Positions 9,800 through 19,706 of a DNA stretch of 64,000 nucleotides are shown here, one piece after another. The number at the start of each line of letters is the position of its first letter. The stretch's first letter is position 1. The notes beneath the pieces are model-generated. The model made no database searches. It saw only the letters and a list, made by a program, of their open reading frames with translations, and was not told where the DNA came from. Source of the DNA: Annona cherimola (Eukaryota > Streptophyta > Magnoliopsida > Magnoliales > Annonaceae); the NCBI GenBank assembly GCA_030490835.1, contig CM059971.1, positions 43,510,012 through 43,574,011 on the forward strand, written 5' to 3'. A program made the position numbers and the translations under genes.

Positions 9800-10797
9800 C
9801 TAGTTTCTTGTTTTAATATTTATATTCCTGTATATAAATATTTTAATTCCAAACTCTTATATACAAAAATTAACTTCTTTTGGTTCGCGTTCCTCTTGAT
9901 TAGTAGAAAATTCCAACCCGTTCTGGGCAAAACATGCCTCTGTCTTTCGGGATTTACAGACTACTTCTCAAGGATTAAAACCTACTGCAAATTCAGTTAA
10001 TTATGCAATTAGAGTTTTGGTAATTAAGATTTTATAAACAGGAACAATATATCAAACAATAAGACAGGAAATTAAATGCCTGAAACACACTTTACTCTAT
10101 TATGAACAACATATACATATATTCAAACTTAAAACTTACAATACTTGAAGACTTGATTTCTTTCTAAGCTTCTCTATCTCTCTGTGTCTCTGCTTGTCTT
10201 CGTGTGTTTTCCATGTATGTCTACGTGTTACAAAGGTCTTTTTATAGGAACCGGAACTCAAATGGGTGTTCAGCAGATTTGAAAAATTATACGAAAGAGA
10301 TTCGATCTTATCTCTTTACTATACATAATGCGTTTTACTTTTACTGTTTTTGATAAACTCGTATCTTTCACAGTAAAAAGCAGACGCAATATAGCAAAAG
10401 AGAATCGATCGTGCAATAATTACAAAGTCAATGACCTTCAACAAAGCTGTCATCACTGTAAAAGAAAAAGCAAATGGCCGTAAAGAAAGCTGCCATTGCT
10501 GTAAAATGGATAACTATCACCGAAAGGTGACAAGACGTCAATCCTCTGTCGGGTATCGTGCTCCTGTCACGATCGATGTTCCCGAATTATTCCTGTTGCT
10601 GATGGACGAAGAATCTTAAGCTTCCATTCTGTTGGCTAGGTTTTGAGCTTCTATACCATCTTCAGTATCTGAGAAATCTGCTTGAGGACTACTGGGTCCT
10701 TCGTAGTCTGGAATAGAAGAGCAGTGAAAATCTCCAACTTCTAGCAATGTCTATATGCTTGTATATATTTCAAATGTTCTACTTTACCATCTTCTAA
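9800..10797 (-). promoter_or_regulatory. viral intergenic region with pregenomic RNA promoter
   Basis: On the minus strand TATAAAAA lies at 10246-10239, after a stretch containing a TGACGTC/TTGTCA element near 10537-10520 that resembles as-1-type activator sites. A purine- and AGA-rich leader of about 450 bases follows. The fourth ORF ends upstream (stop at 10800-10798) and the small ORFs begin downstream at 9746. I could not find the usual tRNA-Met primer site in the leader. Confidence 0.6.
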
Positions 10798-12089
10798 CTA
10801 ATAATTACTGGAGAAACCATGCCCTGGGTAGAAAACCTTATTATTACATCCAAAGATTTTTAAATGTGGTTCTTCTGCCATCAGAAAGGAAAATGATGAA
10901 TATTCTCTGTTGTAATCCATGGCTAATTCTAGCTGCCTCCAAATTCGAATTCTTTCTTCTGTTTTGATCTTTGTGTCTATTTCTGCAATGCTAAAGTTCT
11001 CACTGTCTGTCCGTACTTGTAACGAAATTGCATTAGTAATACATCTGATAAGAACATTATGTTTAGCTGGAATTGGAATTCTTTCATAACTTGGGGGAAT
11101 GGATTGAACTTCAATATTAATAAATCCATTAAGGCAATACTTTATTTTATGCCTTACTGCTGATGCTAATCTCCAAGATACTTATTCTAAATGGCTAATC
11201 GGATTTTCATGAGTAAGTATTATCCTTTCTAATACTCCATGAGTCCATAATTCATAAACTCTTAGTTGTACCACAGTGGTGTTGTAGTTCAAATTTATCC
11301 TTTCAAATCGGGACAGATCCACTGTGCATCTGTATATGAAGAATCCTTGGTTGCAAATGCAGTGTGGTTCATTAGCATGTTGCTCATGTCTGTATGTCTT
11401 GAGTACCAAAGATACCCCTTGTGGCAAGTGTTCTTGAAATTTTGCTAAGTGTCTGAGAGCTTTTTGTACATCAACTTGTCTTTGATTTTTTCTTCTCCCC
11501 ATAGTCTTAATATTTTTCCTTTGACTTGTGTTATTTCGGGTGGAAATGAACTTCTATTATTCTCCCAATTTTTCATACTGTCATATATATATATATATAT
11601 ATTCTTTTTTATTATTTTTGACTGCCTGTTTTTCTCCTTTTCTTCTTCTAATTCTTTTCTCAACCATTCTATTTCTTATTCTTTCTCTCTCTTCTGCTAT
11701 TCAATTCTTATATAAGCTTCAAGAGTTGGATTATTAGGGATTGCTACTGGTGTTGTTTGGGGTCGAAAAGAAAGTTGAGAAGTTGCAGTGGTTAAGTTTC
11801 TAGAATTGAGTTCGGATAAATGAGAGGCTAATAATTTTAAAATATTATGGTACGAAGGCCAATTTCTAGATATCCAAAGGTTGTCTAGAAGAACATGATC
11901 ATCATTGCTAAGGTGGAGACTAGAAGGTGTTCTGAAATGAAGGTTTGATGTTGTTGGGATTATAGGTAGGCTAAGAGTTGGATGAATAGGGATTTGGGTA
12001 TTTTGAAATGGATTTTGATGGAGAGGATGGAAGGAGTGGTTAGGATTAGGATGGTTTTGTCCAGCCATTTCCTGCAAAAAAGAACTCAT
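10798..12089 (-). pseudogene. viral fourth ORF (P4-like), main copy
   Basis: It starts MSSFLQEMAGQ at 12089 on the minus strand, passes a Pro/His/Asn-rich N-terminus and a Glu/Lys coiled segment (about 11600-11690), and continues to a basic, folded-looking domain (VDVQKALRHLAKFQEHLP, then VSWRLASAVRHKIKYCL). It ends at the stop 10800-10798. Total length is about 430 codons, close to the 46-kDa ORF4 product of tungroviruses, which also follows the RNase H. Breaks: TAG at about 11697 (a Gln codon in the second copy), TAA near 11685, a frameshift near 11490 and a stop near 11180. Its identity as a P4 homologue is inferred from position and size. Confidence 0.7.
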
Positions 12090-12237
12090 TTCGTCTGATC
12101 TAGCATCTGACTACATTCTAATTTTTGTTAGTAAAAATCATTTCGTCAGAACTATTTTCTGACTACATTCTAAAATTTCACCGAACTATCCTCGGCTACA
12201 TTACTATTTTTCGTCATTATAAGAATGACTACATTCT

Positions 12238-12363
12238 ATTCTTCATTTACCAATGCTCGGGATAAATAATCTGCAAGAAAATTGTTAGTACCTTTAATAT
12301 ATTCTTCATTTACCAATGCTCGGCATAAATAATCTGCAAGAAAATTGTTAGTACCTTTAATAT
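12238..12363 (-). repeat. 63-bp direct duplication in the RNase H tail
   Basis: Two adjacent 63-base copies (12238-12300 and 12301-12363) differ at about two positions. The length is 21 codons, so the duplication keeps frame. The second viral unit (9050-9170) has only one copy. Confidence 0.85.
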
Positions 12364-12425
12364 GTTCAAAATTAACTTTCAAACTCTTTCCTTGTATCGT
12401 ATTAATAAAGGCAATCCATCTTTTA

Positions 12426-13640
12426 CTATATATTTTTCTTTTTATAAAACTGTACTATGGCTTCACAATCTGTTGTAAGAGTGAATTCGTTATTTAAATA
12501 TAGTCTGAATTTGTCTAAAGCATTAATTACTCCTAATATTTCATAATCTAAACTTATTAGGTTTTCTGATTTTTGAATAAACTTTCCTGATTCATATCTA
12601 CTTATTTCTTCAGAATTTGAGTAACTTTCTTTATGGGGTCTGGTTTTTAATACTGCTCCCCATCCTAATTCACAAGCATCTACTTCTACAATTTTATATT
12701 CTGATTCTAATGGTAATTTTAATTTTGGTAAATTTCGTATCTTTGTTTTAATATCTTGTACTAGTTTTACGTCTTCTTGATTAAAAAATCGTTGTCCATT
12801 TTTACCAGTTTTTTTGTATAAATACGTAGTTTGTTTGTATAGATCTGGGATAAAATTTCTAGCATAATTAACTAATCCTAGGAATTTTTGTAATAATTCT
12901 AATGTTTCTAACTTATCTGGCATTTCTAAAATTTTCTGAGAAATATGCGGTTGTAATTCTATATATCCTTTTCCAATTTTCTGTCCTAAAAATTCTATAT
13001 ATCCTTTGGCAATTTCTAGCTTCTTTTTGGATATGATTATACCGTTATTGATTATTCTTTTTAATACTTCTTCTACATGTTTATAGTGTTCTTTTATCGT
13101 TTTACTTGCTATTAAAATATCATCTATATATACAAAAACATAGTTTAAGTCATTAAAGATTTTATCCATTCTTCTTTGAAATATACTAGGGGCATTTGTT
13201 AATCCAAAAGGCATAACTAACCATTCGTAATGTCCTACTGGGGTTACAAATGCTGTCCATTCAATTTGATTTGGATCCATTCTAATTTTCCAGTATGCAC
13301 TTTTACAGTCTATTTTATTGAAATATTTTCTATTTTGTATCATGTTTATCAAATTATCTTTATTTGGAATTTTATATCCATCTTCTATAGTGTTATCATT
13401 TAATCTTTTATAGTTTATTACCATTCTTGGTTTTCCTCTTTTTTGTTCACTATGATTTCTTACTAAAAAGGCTGCACTTCTATGTTTACTATAACTGGGT
13501 CTGATTAATTTTAATTTTAATAATTCATCTATTTTCTTTATAAATTCTTTTTTATCTTCTTCATTGTATTCTAATTCTCTAGTTTTTATTGTTATATCTG
13601 GATTTATGATTTCTAAATGTGCTATTTCTTTAGTTTTTTC
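12426..13640 (-). pseudogene. viral reverse transcriptase - RNase H
   Basis: The frame is open on the minus strand from 13640 (a stop lies at 13643-13641) to 12426. The RT fingers/palm begin near 13440 (KRGKPRMVINYKRLND), with DCKSAYWKIRMDP, MPFGLTNAPSIFQ and the catalytic box YIDDIL. The connection leads to RNase H, with VDACELGWGAVL, LDYEILGVI and TDCEAI giving three acidic residues. A frameshift at about 12430 moves the last part of RNase H into another frame. The sequence is of Caulimoviridae type: no integrase follows. It is disabled by the upstream stop and the frameshift. Confidence 0.92.
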
Positions 13641-13764
13641 CTAATATTTTTGGGGATCTTCTCCCATTATTTGTGCTTGTTCTGCTAATTGTAGAATTTT
13701 TGCAATATTGCTATTTATTTGATATGTTGGTTCTATTTTATTTATTTTTATTTTACCCATGTTT

Positions 13765-14928
13765 TCATTTAACCATTCTGTTTGAATGTTTTTTTATGTT
13801 GGTTTTGGTAGTTAAGATTTCTAAACTATAGCGTTCATTGTTATTTTCTTCATCATAATCGTATTTATCATAATCATAGATAAATTCATTATTATTTTCT
13901 TCATTTTTATTTTTAGAGGGGATTGTTCCACCACGCTCCGCATGTCCTCTGATAGTTGGAATGATTGCTATTTGTTTTCCTATGGTAATATAATTTTTGC
14001 TAATAGAAATAAGTCCGTCTAGACTAAGCATAAAATTTAGTCATAATATAAATTCCGTATAAGGTAATTTATGAAGTAAAATTTTTGGTAATGCATATTT
14101 TTCAGTTAATTTATTATTTTGTTGATAGAATTGAATTTGACTTTCCATTATAGAATCTGTAAATCGTATTATTTGTCCATTTGCTAATTGGGTTAATGTA
14201 TTTATTTTAGTTAAATTAATATCTTTACATATTAAATATGTTGTAATTAAACTGGTTGTACTACCACTGTCTATAGTTGCTATTGTTTCTATAATATTAT
14301 TATTTTGAAAAGTAATTTTACAAGGAATTTGTTGTAAACTAGTTAATTTTTGTATTTTTGTTTCTGTTTGCGCAACTATTTCTAATTTATTTGTTTTAAT
14401 TTCATCATTACTACTAATGTTATCTTGTAGTTTTTTTATTTTAATTTCATCATCACTACTAATGTTATCTTGTAGTTGTTTTTGTTCGTAATCTTCACTT
14501 TCTATTGGGCTTGATTCAGATTCATAATCTATCTCTTTACCTTTATCTGTTATTTTGATTTTCTTTTTTAGTTGTTTTACTTTCTTTTTTAATATATCAA
14601 TTTTCCATTTTTGTTTTATTTTTTCATAGATTTCTTTATCTTTTTCATCTAATCTTTTCTCTATTATTTCTATTTTGTTAGCTAATTCCTGTAGAGTTAT
14701 TTTATTTGTTTGAGTTGTTTTAAAATTATTTTTTATGGTTGATGGATGATCAATTCCATAGTGATAAATATAATTGCTACAAACTTCTATTTTGCATATA
14801 AGACATTGATATTTATTTTGATAAGAAGAAAAGTATCCACATTCTTTACATGTTTTTGTAAAACTTCCTTTCCATAATTCTAAAATATGGCTTGTTTTAT
14901 CTATACAGCTCAGTTTTTTTATTTGCAT
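13765..14928 (-). pseudogene. viral Cys-rich motif and aspartic protease segment
   Basis: From 14928 the minus strand encodes a Cys-rich stretch (CKECGYFSSYQNKYQCLICK). Its spacing is CX2CX11CX2CX4C; the position expected for the final Cys holds Tyr. This second Cys-rich motif is diagnostic of badnavirus- and tungrovirus-like polyproteins. A long Lys/Glu-rich linker follows, with two near-identical repeats (QDNISSDDEIKIKKL and similar). The retropepsin-like protease comes next, with active site TIDSGSTTSLI. A stop at 14041 is followed in the same general order by the protease end and an acidic linker (13765-14031), leading to RT. Confidence 0.88.
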
Positions 14929-14949
14929 CCCATTTTTCTAAAGCTTTAA

Positions 14950-15240
14950 TTAATGTATTTTCTTTTGTATCCTACTACTTTTATCAGATTCTGTTTCTGT
15001 TATACTGTATATAGTATCTTCATCGTCACTTGATGCACTTAAAATGTTTTCTTTTATATCTGCTACTACCATTGCTCTATTTCTATTTTGATTTTTAAAA
15101 TTTTTATATCTATTTGCTAAGTGATCTGGACTTCCGCAAATATAACAATGACATTTTCTTATTTTTTCATTTGGTTTTTTAACATTTTTATTTTTATCTG
15201 GTCTTTTTGAAAAAATTCTTCTTAATTTGTATTTTTTCAA
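14950..15240 (-). pseudogene. viral coat-protein zinc knuckle segment
   Basis: The minus strand shows a basic run, then CHCYICGSPDHLANRY, a CXCX2CX4HX4C-type knuckle whose last Cys is replaced by Tyr. An acidic tail follows (ASSDDEDTIYSITETESD). This is the RNA-binding end of caulimovirid coat proteins. It is separated from the coat domain by a degraded stretch (15241-15375). Confidence 0.85.
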
Positions 15241-15375
15241 TTTTTTATCCTTATTATTTTGAAATGATTGACTTGTATAAATATTTTGAAAAAACTTATA
15301 AGATTGTTTTTTAATTTGTTTTGTATACTATAATCTCTACATTTTTCTTGTAACTTATAGTAAGTATATATTATT

Positions 15376-15959
15376 CTAGATCCTACTCCTACATTTTTTT
15401 GGATAATTTCCAGCTTTCCATTCTTCGTATATTTCTTTTCCTAATTCTCCTGGTAATCTTAATAAATATTTATTTCCTATTTCCTCATCAAAATATTTTC
15501 TCGCTTTACTTGCATAAGCTATATATAGTTTACTAAATTGTTCTATATAATTCCAGTTTTCAATACTTAATTGTTCTAGATCTCTGTATGCATAATCTTG
15601 TTCATTTGTATTAGATCTACTTGGGTCGAATCCTATAATACATGTTCCAATAAATTTGGTGAAATTATAAGGATTATCTCCTAATTTTTTTATTTCATCA
15701 ATTTCTTCAGCTTTTGTTATTTTTGCTTCATTATAAATTCCTACAACTACTTCTCCTAATAATGTTTCTAAATATGCAAACATATCTGATTTTTTATCAC
15801 TAGTTAACCAAGCTCTTACTGCATCTGATTCCCATCTAGATATAGTGTTTTCCCATAGTTGTGGATTATTTAAATATATTGTTAATATACTCCCTCCTTG
15901 ATAGGCTGGTGGAAGATTTATTTTTTCTACTGGAATTATTTTTCATTTTCCTACACCTT
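15376..15959 (-). pseudogene. viral coat protein domain, interrupted by a hAT element
   Basis: The minus strand from 15783 (MFAYLETLLGEVVVG) to 15376 contains NPYNFTKFIG, RDLEQLSIENWNYIEQFSKLY and RLPGELGKEI, the conserved core of badnavirus-type capsid domains. The reading continues upstream of the Met through 15959 (LPPAYQGGSILTIYL, W...W), with one stop near 15940. At 15960 it meets the target duplication of the hAT insertion and resumes beyond 17146. The C-terminal end shifts frame near 15380. Confidence 0.88.
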
Positions 15960-15967
15960 GTCTATCT

Positions 15968-17145
15968 CAATGTTATCAAAACCGAACCGGTGATCGAACC
16001 GGTAAAGGAACTGGTCTGGTTCAAACCGGTTTGACCGGTTAAGCAAACCGGTTTGAACCGGTGACGTCAGCATGACATATTTATGATGTTATAAATATTT
16101 AATTATTTTTAATTAACATATTGGTAAATTATATATATAACTCCTAAATCTAAATATTAATTATATTTCAAAACTATACAAACCTTTAAATAATTTTGAA
16201 ACTAAATAAATATATAAAGTTATAATTAAAAATATTAACTAATTATGTGAGCTCTTAGCTTATTGATAATTTTCATTTTATCTAATACTTTCATATTTTA
16301 AAATATTTAAAATTGTATTTATAATAGATTTCATATGAAAATTGTTCCAAAAACATACTTTTGAGATTTGGTGAGATTTTGTAAGTTTTTAAGAGATTTA
16401 ATGGCCGTATTTTATTTTTTGGGGAACGCATGTGCACAAATAAAAATATGCTAGTGGAGCACCAAACTTGGTGCTCCATCACCTTCCTTTTCCCGTTTCC
16501 CCCATGGACGGCTAACCCACCTTCGGTAGCAATCTCGGATCCGTTAACGGCGTCTCCTCCGGCAGCAACCTGCCCAAACCAGAGGGGTTTTCCCGGCAAC
16601 TAGCCTCCACCTGCTGCCGCCGCCAGCAGTCTCCTCGCCGTCAACGACGTCAAGCCACCTCCGTCACGTAGTGCTGCTCCCCCGCCAGACGATGCTGCCC
16701 AGTCGCCGGAAGCAGCTGTCCGTTTCTGGGAGCAGTCCAGCCGTCCGCTGAAGCCGCCAGCAGCCTCACGACGCGTTGCCGGCATCCAGTCCGGTGGAAA
16801 CCCGGCGCCTGAAACCAGATGGGTTTGGCGTGGCCGCCGCTGGAAACTAGATCGCTGGTGCCGCCACCTAGTCCCGACGGCCAAGCCTCGTCAACGCCCT
16901 GACGAGCAGCCGCTGCCCCGACAGCACTCACAGTAGCATTATCAAAGCCCTAAGCCGGCGTTCTCTCCGTTTATTCGCGAACCGGTCTAACCGGTTCAAA
17001 CGCGTTTTCCGGTTGAACCGGCGGTTCAACGGTTCATGCGGTTTAATACTATCAGACCGAACCGTATGAGATCGAACCGGATGCATGCCCGGTTCCCGGT
17101 CGGACCGGTTCGACCGGCCGGTCCGGTCCGGTTTTAACAACACTG
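15968..17145. mobile_element. non-autonomous hAT transposon inserted in the viral coat region
   Basis: The element is 1178 bp, flanked by the 8-bp direct repeat GTCTATCT (15960-15967 and 17146-17153). The 8-bp duplication and CA...TG termini are hAT features. The terminal inverted repeats match over 19 of 23 bases (CAATGTTATCAAAACCGAAC against CAGTGTTGTTAAAACCGGAC, extended by CGG). Subterminal zones of about 100-200 bp on both sides are packed with AACCGG/CCGGTT, the type of repeat bound by hAT transposases. The interior has an AT-rich left part and a GC-rich block (16480-16940) with open frames but no transposase motifs. Removing it conceptually brings the two viral parts into continuity, so it arrived after viral integration. 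Confidence 0.92.
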
Positions 17146-17153
17146 GTCTATCT

Positions 17154-17489
17154 ATATTTTCTTCTTTTAATTGGGTGGTTTGTCTAATTGGCCTTTGTAA
17201 CTCTTCTTCTAGTCCTGATGGTGGAGGATTGTCTAATCTAAATCTTTTATTTACACTTGTCATACTACTTTCTGCTATAGTATCTGCCATTTTTAGTTTT
17301 ACAAAATATTCATTTAATTCTTCTTTATCTCTAATTATTTGTTTAAAATCGAAGTTTTTATTTTCTTTATTTTTATATGTTAATTCTAAATTTTATTTCT
17401 GAATATGGTAATTCCATTTCTTTAAAGACTACATTTTGTAATTGTTCATAAGTTTTTACTTTATTAAAATCAATTTTACTCATTTTTCT
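17154..17489 (-). pseudogene. viral polyprotein segment between movement protein and coat
   Basis: The minus strand has KMADTIAESSMTSVNKRFRL, then a proline/glutamate stretch (NPPPSGLEEEL) that runs into the hAT insertion at 17153. The stretch nearest the movement protein (17380-17489) is broken by a frameshift. There is no enzymatic motif; in related viruses this zone is a variable linker. Confidence 0.65.
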
Positions 17490-18307
17490 ATTTCGGATTG
17501 GACACTTGTTGTTTCATCATCTTCTAATCCTGTAATTTTTCTATATTGATAATCTCCAAATCTTATTGTTATTTTTCCATCTAAATGTTCATATATAATA
17601 TTAGAGTTTGGTATTAGTGTTTTATTTTGTACGAAACTTTCTAATTCCCATTCTTTTCCTGAATTTATTAGTCCATCTATTTTTATTCCTGGTAATGCTT
17701 TTACTCATTTACTAATCATTATTTTTTCTAATTCGTTTGTATTTAATCTGTATCTTACATTACTATATTCTTGCATTTTTTCTACAAATCCTGTAGTTAT
17801 TCTTAGATTTTTACTTCCTAATATCATATTATATCCTATTGTTTTTATTCCTAACTTTATATTTTCTATCATTTCTGTAGTATTCATTGTGAAATCTGGT
17901 AAAAAATATACTATTGCTCCTTTTTCATTCATATCTATTTCGAAACTTCCTATAATAGCTTGTTTTAAAATTGTTATTCTTTGATCATACAGGCATACTA
18001 AAGTTTTAGCTCCACTTCCATTATTATGAAGTCCTTGAACTCCAATTAATACCAATCCTAAATGTATTTCTTTATATTGTTTCTTTTTAATTTTTTGTTT
18101 ATTTTTTGTTGTTATTAAAGATATACTTACTTGATCATTTGGATCTATACAGCTTACCTCTTGTTCTGTTACTGTTTTTACTATTGCACTTTTAGCTATT
18201 ATATTCTCTTTTTCATATATTTTTATTTTCTTTATTAAGTTCAATTTTTTGTTTCTAAATTTTTCTAATTGTTGATCTATATCTATTACTTCACTAATAT
18301 TTATCAT
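17490..18307 (-). pseudogene. viral movement protein (30K superfamily)
   Basis: The minus strand frame 18307-17705 starts MINISEVIDI, contains an N-terminal coiled region, then KEIHLGLVLIGVQGL, LVCLYDQRI and GAIVYFLPDFTMN, the conserved strands of caulimovirid movement proteins. A TGA at about 17705 interrupts it. Clearly related coding sequence continues to about 17490 (ITIRFGDYQYRKITGLEDDE). In tungro- and badnaviruses this domain is the N-terminal part of the ORF3 polyprotein, as its place here implies. Confidence 0.82.
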
Positions 18308-18309
18308 AG

Positions 18310-18657
18310 GTTTATTCTAAAATTCACCAAGTTTTCCATTTATTTTGTCTTCTTTTTATTTATGTTGGTTCTTTTTGTATTTGTAATCCTTTGAACATTA
18401 ATTCTAAATTGTCTACTGCTTTATTAGTGGCTAATACTTTTAATTTTTCTTCTAAAAGATCAACTTTATTATTTAATATATTTATTTTTTCACATAATTT
18501 AATTAATAGAATTGTTTGTATATTAAATATTCTAGGATATGCTATATCAGATGTAGATTTTCCTTTGTATGCTGTTAATCTAATAGGTTCATTATGTCAT
18601 TTTTTGGCTATTTCTAATGCTAACTTGTAATCGATATGCATTTCTATTTCTGACATT
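18310..18657 (-). pseudogene. small viral ORF with coiled coil, one internal stop
   Basis: It starts at 18657 on the minus strand (MSEIEMHIDYKLALEIAKK, then a TGA) and continues in frame as TAYKGKSTSDIAYPRIF and a leucine-zipper-like stretch (KINILNNKVDLLEEKLKVL) to a stop at about 18308, next to the movement-protein ATG. The size of about 115 codons, the position just before the polyprotein and the coiled coil suggest the ORF2-type virion-associated protein. This is inference from context only. Confidence 0.5.
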
Positions 18658-18785
18658 TTATCCAAGTATTAATTCTTTAATATCTTGTGATATTTTACTT
18701 ATACTTTCGATGTCTTTTATTATTTTTTCTAATATTTTATTCTCTTTATGTTTTGGTTCTTCTCTTATATTTTCAATTATTTGTT

Positions 18786-19070
18786 TTAATCTGATATTTC
18801 TATTTTATGTTTTTCTATTAAATCTATATTTTGATTTTTTATATATTCTAACTTATTTATTAGTATAGTATTCATTTTGTTTTTTTGTTCTATTGAATAT
18901 TTAATATTTTCTACCTCCATTTTTATTTTTTCATTATTTATTTTTATATGTTCTGCTAAATTTATAATTAGGTCTATTATAGTATTATATTCATGATTAT
19001 TGCTATGCATAGAATGTTTTTTCTTTTGTGTTGAAAAATTACATTTTATCTTGGATCTTTCTAATATCAT
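18786..19070 (-). CDS. small Lys/Ile/Asn-rich viral ORF
   Basis: 94 residues with a strongly helical, heptad-like C-terminal half (KIKMEVENIKYSIEQKNKMN). Position within the small-ORF region of the virus is the only functional clue. It may be a fragment of a longer, decayed frame. Confidence 0.35.
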   Translation of the reverse strand: MILERSKIKCNFSTQKKKHSMHSNNHEYNTIIDLIINLAEHIKINNEKIKMEVENIKYSIEQKNKMNTILINKLEYIKNQNIDLIEKHKIEISD

Positions 19071-19119
19071 TTTTTTGTCTTGTTCTTTATAGCTAGATTC
19101 AAATATTCTATTCTTTTCA

Positions 19120-19365
19120 TTATATATATTGTATTTCTATCATTGTAGATAACCATCCTTCGATGTGTTTATATAAAATTATTTTTAATTTTAGATTTCT
19201 TTTTACTCTATTATCAGTAATCTGCTGTATTTGTTGTTCTATATTTCTAATATAGTTTCTGACTAGATTTCTAAAAGCGAAGATACAATTTCTATCTTCT
19301 AAATTTAATCTCTGTATATTATTTATAATTTGATTGTGGTAGTCTAAATCAGTGTTTGTTGCCAT
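19120..19365 (-). CDS. first small ORF of the main viral unit
   Basis: 81 residues beginning MATNTDLDYHNQIINNIQRL, helical, with WLSTMIEI near the end. It is the most upstream viral frame; about 30 bases to the right the sequence changes to an Athila-like gag in the opposite orientation, so any leader is lost. Not assigned to a family. Confidence 0.4.
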   Translation of the reverse strand: MATNTDLDYHNQIINNIQRLNLEDRNCIFAFRNLVRNYIRNIEQQIQQITDNRVKRNLKLKIILYKHIEGWLSTMIEIQYI

Positions 19366-19395
19366 AATATTCTTCTATCCATTTACTATTATCTA

Positions 19396-19706
19396 ATGAG
19401 CCAAATGAAAACCCATATTAAACTGCTTGAAAACCAAATTGCCCAACATGGCACTACCTCATCCATTAGAGACCAGGGCAAACTCCCTAGACAACCTGAA
19501 GTAGACCCTAGGGAACAAGTGCAGGTAGTTACTTCGCGGAGTGGAAATATGCTTGACCAATCTCAACCACCTCAAATTGACACTGAAAAGGAGGCCGATC
19601 AGGAACAGAAGCAAGAAGAGGAGCCACGATCCCAACGAGTGGTGCAGAAGTAGTACATCCCACCACCTCCTTACAAGCCTCCTCTTCCCTTCCCTCAAAG
19701 GCAAAG
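19396..19706 (+). pseudogene. element A: Athila-like gag fragment, left piece
   Basis: The plus strand shows KLLENQIAQHGTT, GKLPRQPEVDPREQVQVVTS and PPPPYKPPLPFPQR, the C-terminal gag linker seen in Athila-lineage Ty3/gypsy elements, with a TAG after VVQK. It is cut at 19706 by element B; gag resumes at 57456 after the repeated CAAAG. The 5' part is missing because the viral block abuts at about 19394. Confidence 0.82.

Larger units (their letters stand above)
8366..19365 (-). mobile_element. endogenous pararetrovirus (Caulimoviridae), one unit plus a deleted head-to-tail second unit
   Basis: On the minus strand the order is small ORFs, movement protein, coat protein, zinc knuckle, second Cys-rich motif, aspartic protease, RT-RNase H, a fourth ORF, a TATA-bearing intergenic region, more small ORFs, then again the RNase H end and the start of the fourth ORF. 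The polyprotein order and the fourth ORF after RNase H fit tungrovirus-like (RTBV-type) viruses and their endogenous relatives. The Cys-rich spacing is shared by badnaviruses and tungroviruses. There is no integrase and no LTR, as expected for illegitimate integration. Many stops and frameshifts and a hAT insertion show it is dead. The genus is inferred from organisation only. Confidence 0.88.

Noticed and set aside
10431..10619. Plus-strand frame of 62 residues in the viral intergenic region
   Set aside because: It is antisense to the virus, in the promoter/enhancer stretch; no family is recognised.
16600..16931. Two minus-strand frames of about 93 residues in the hAT element
   Set aside because: They are overlapping GC-rich frames with low-complexity Gly/Ala/Arg content; no transposase or host domain is recognised.
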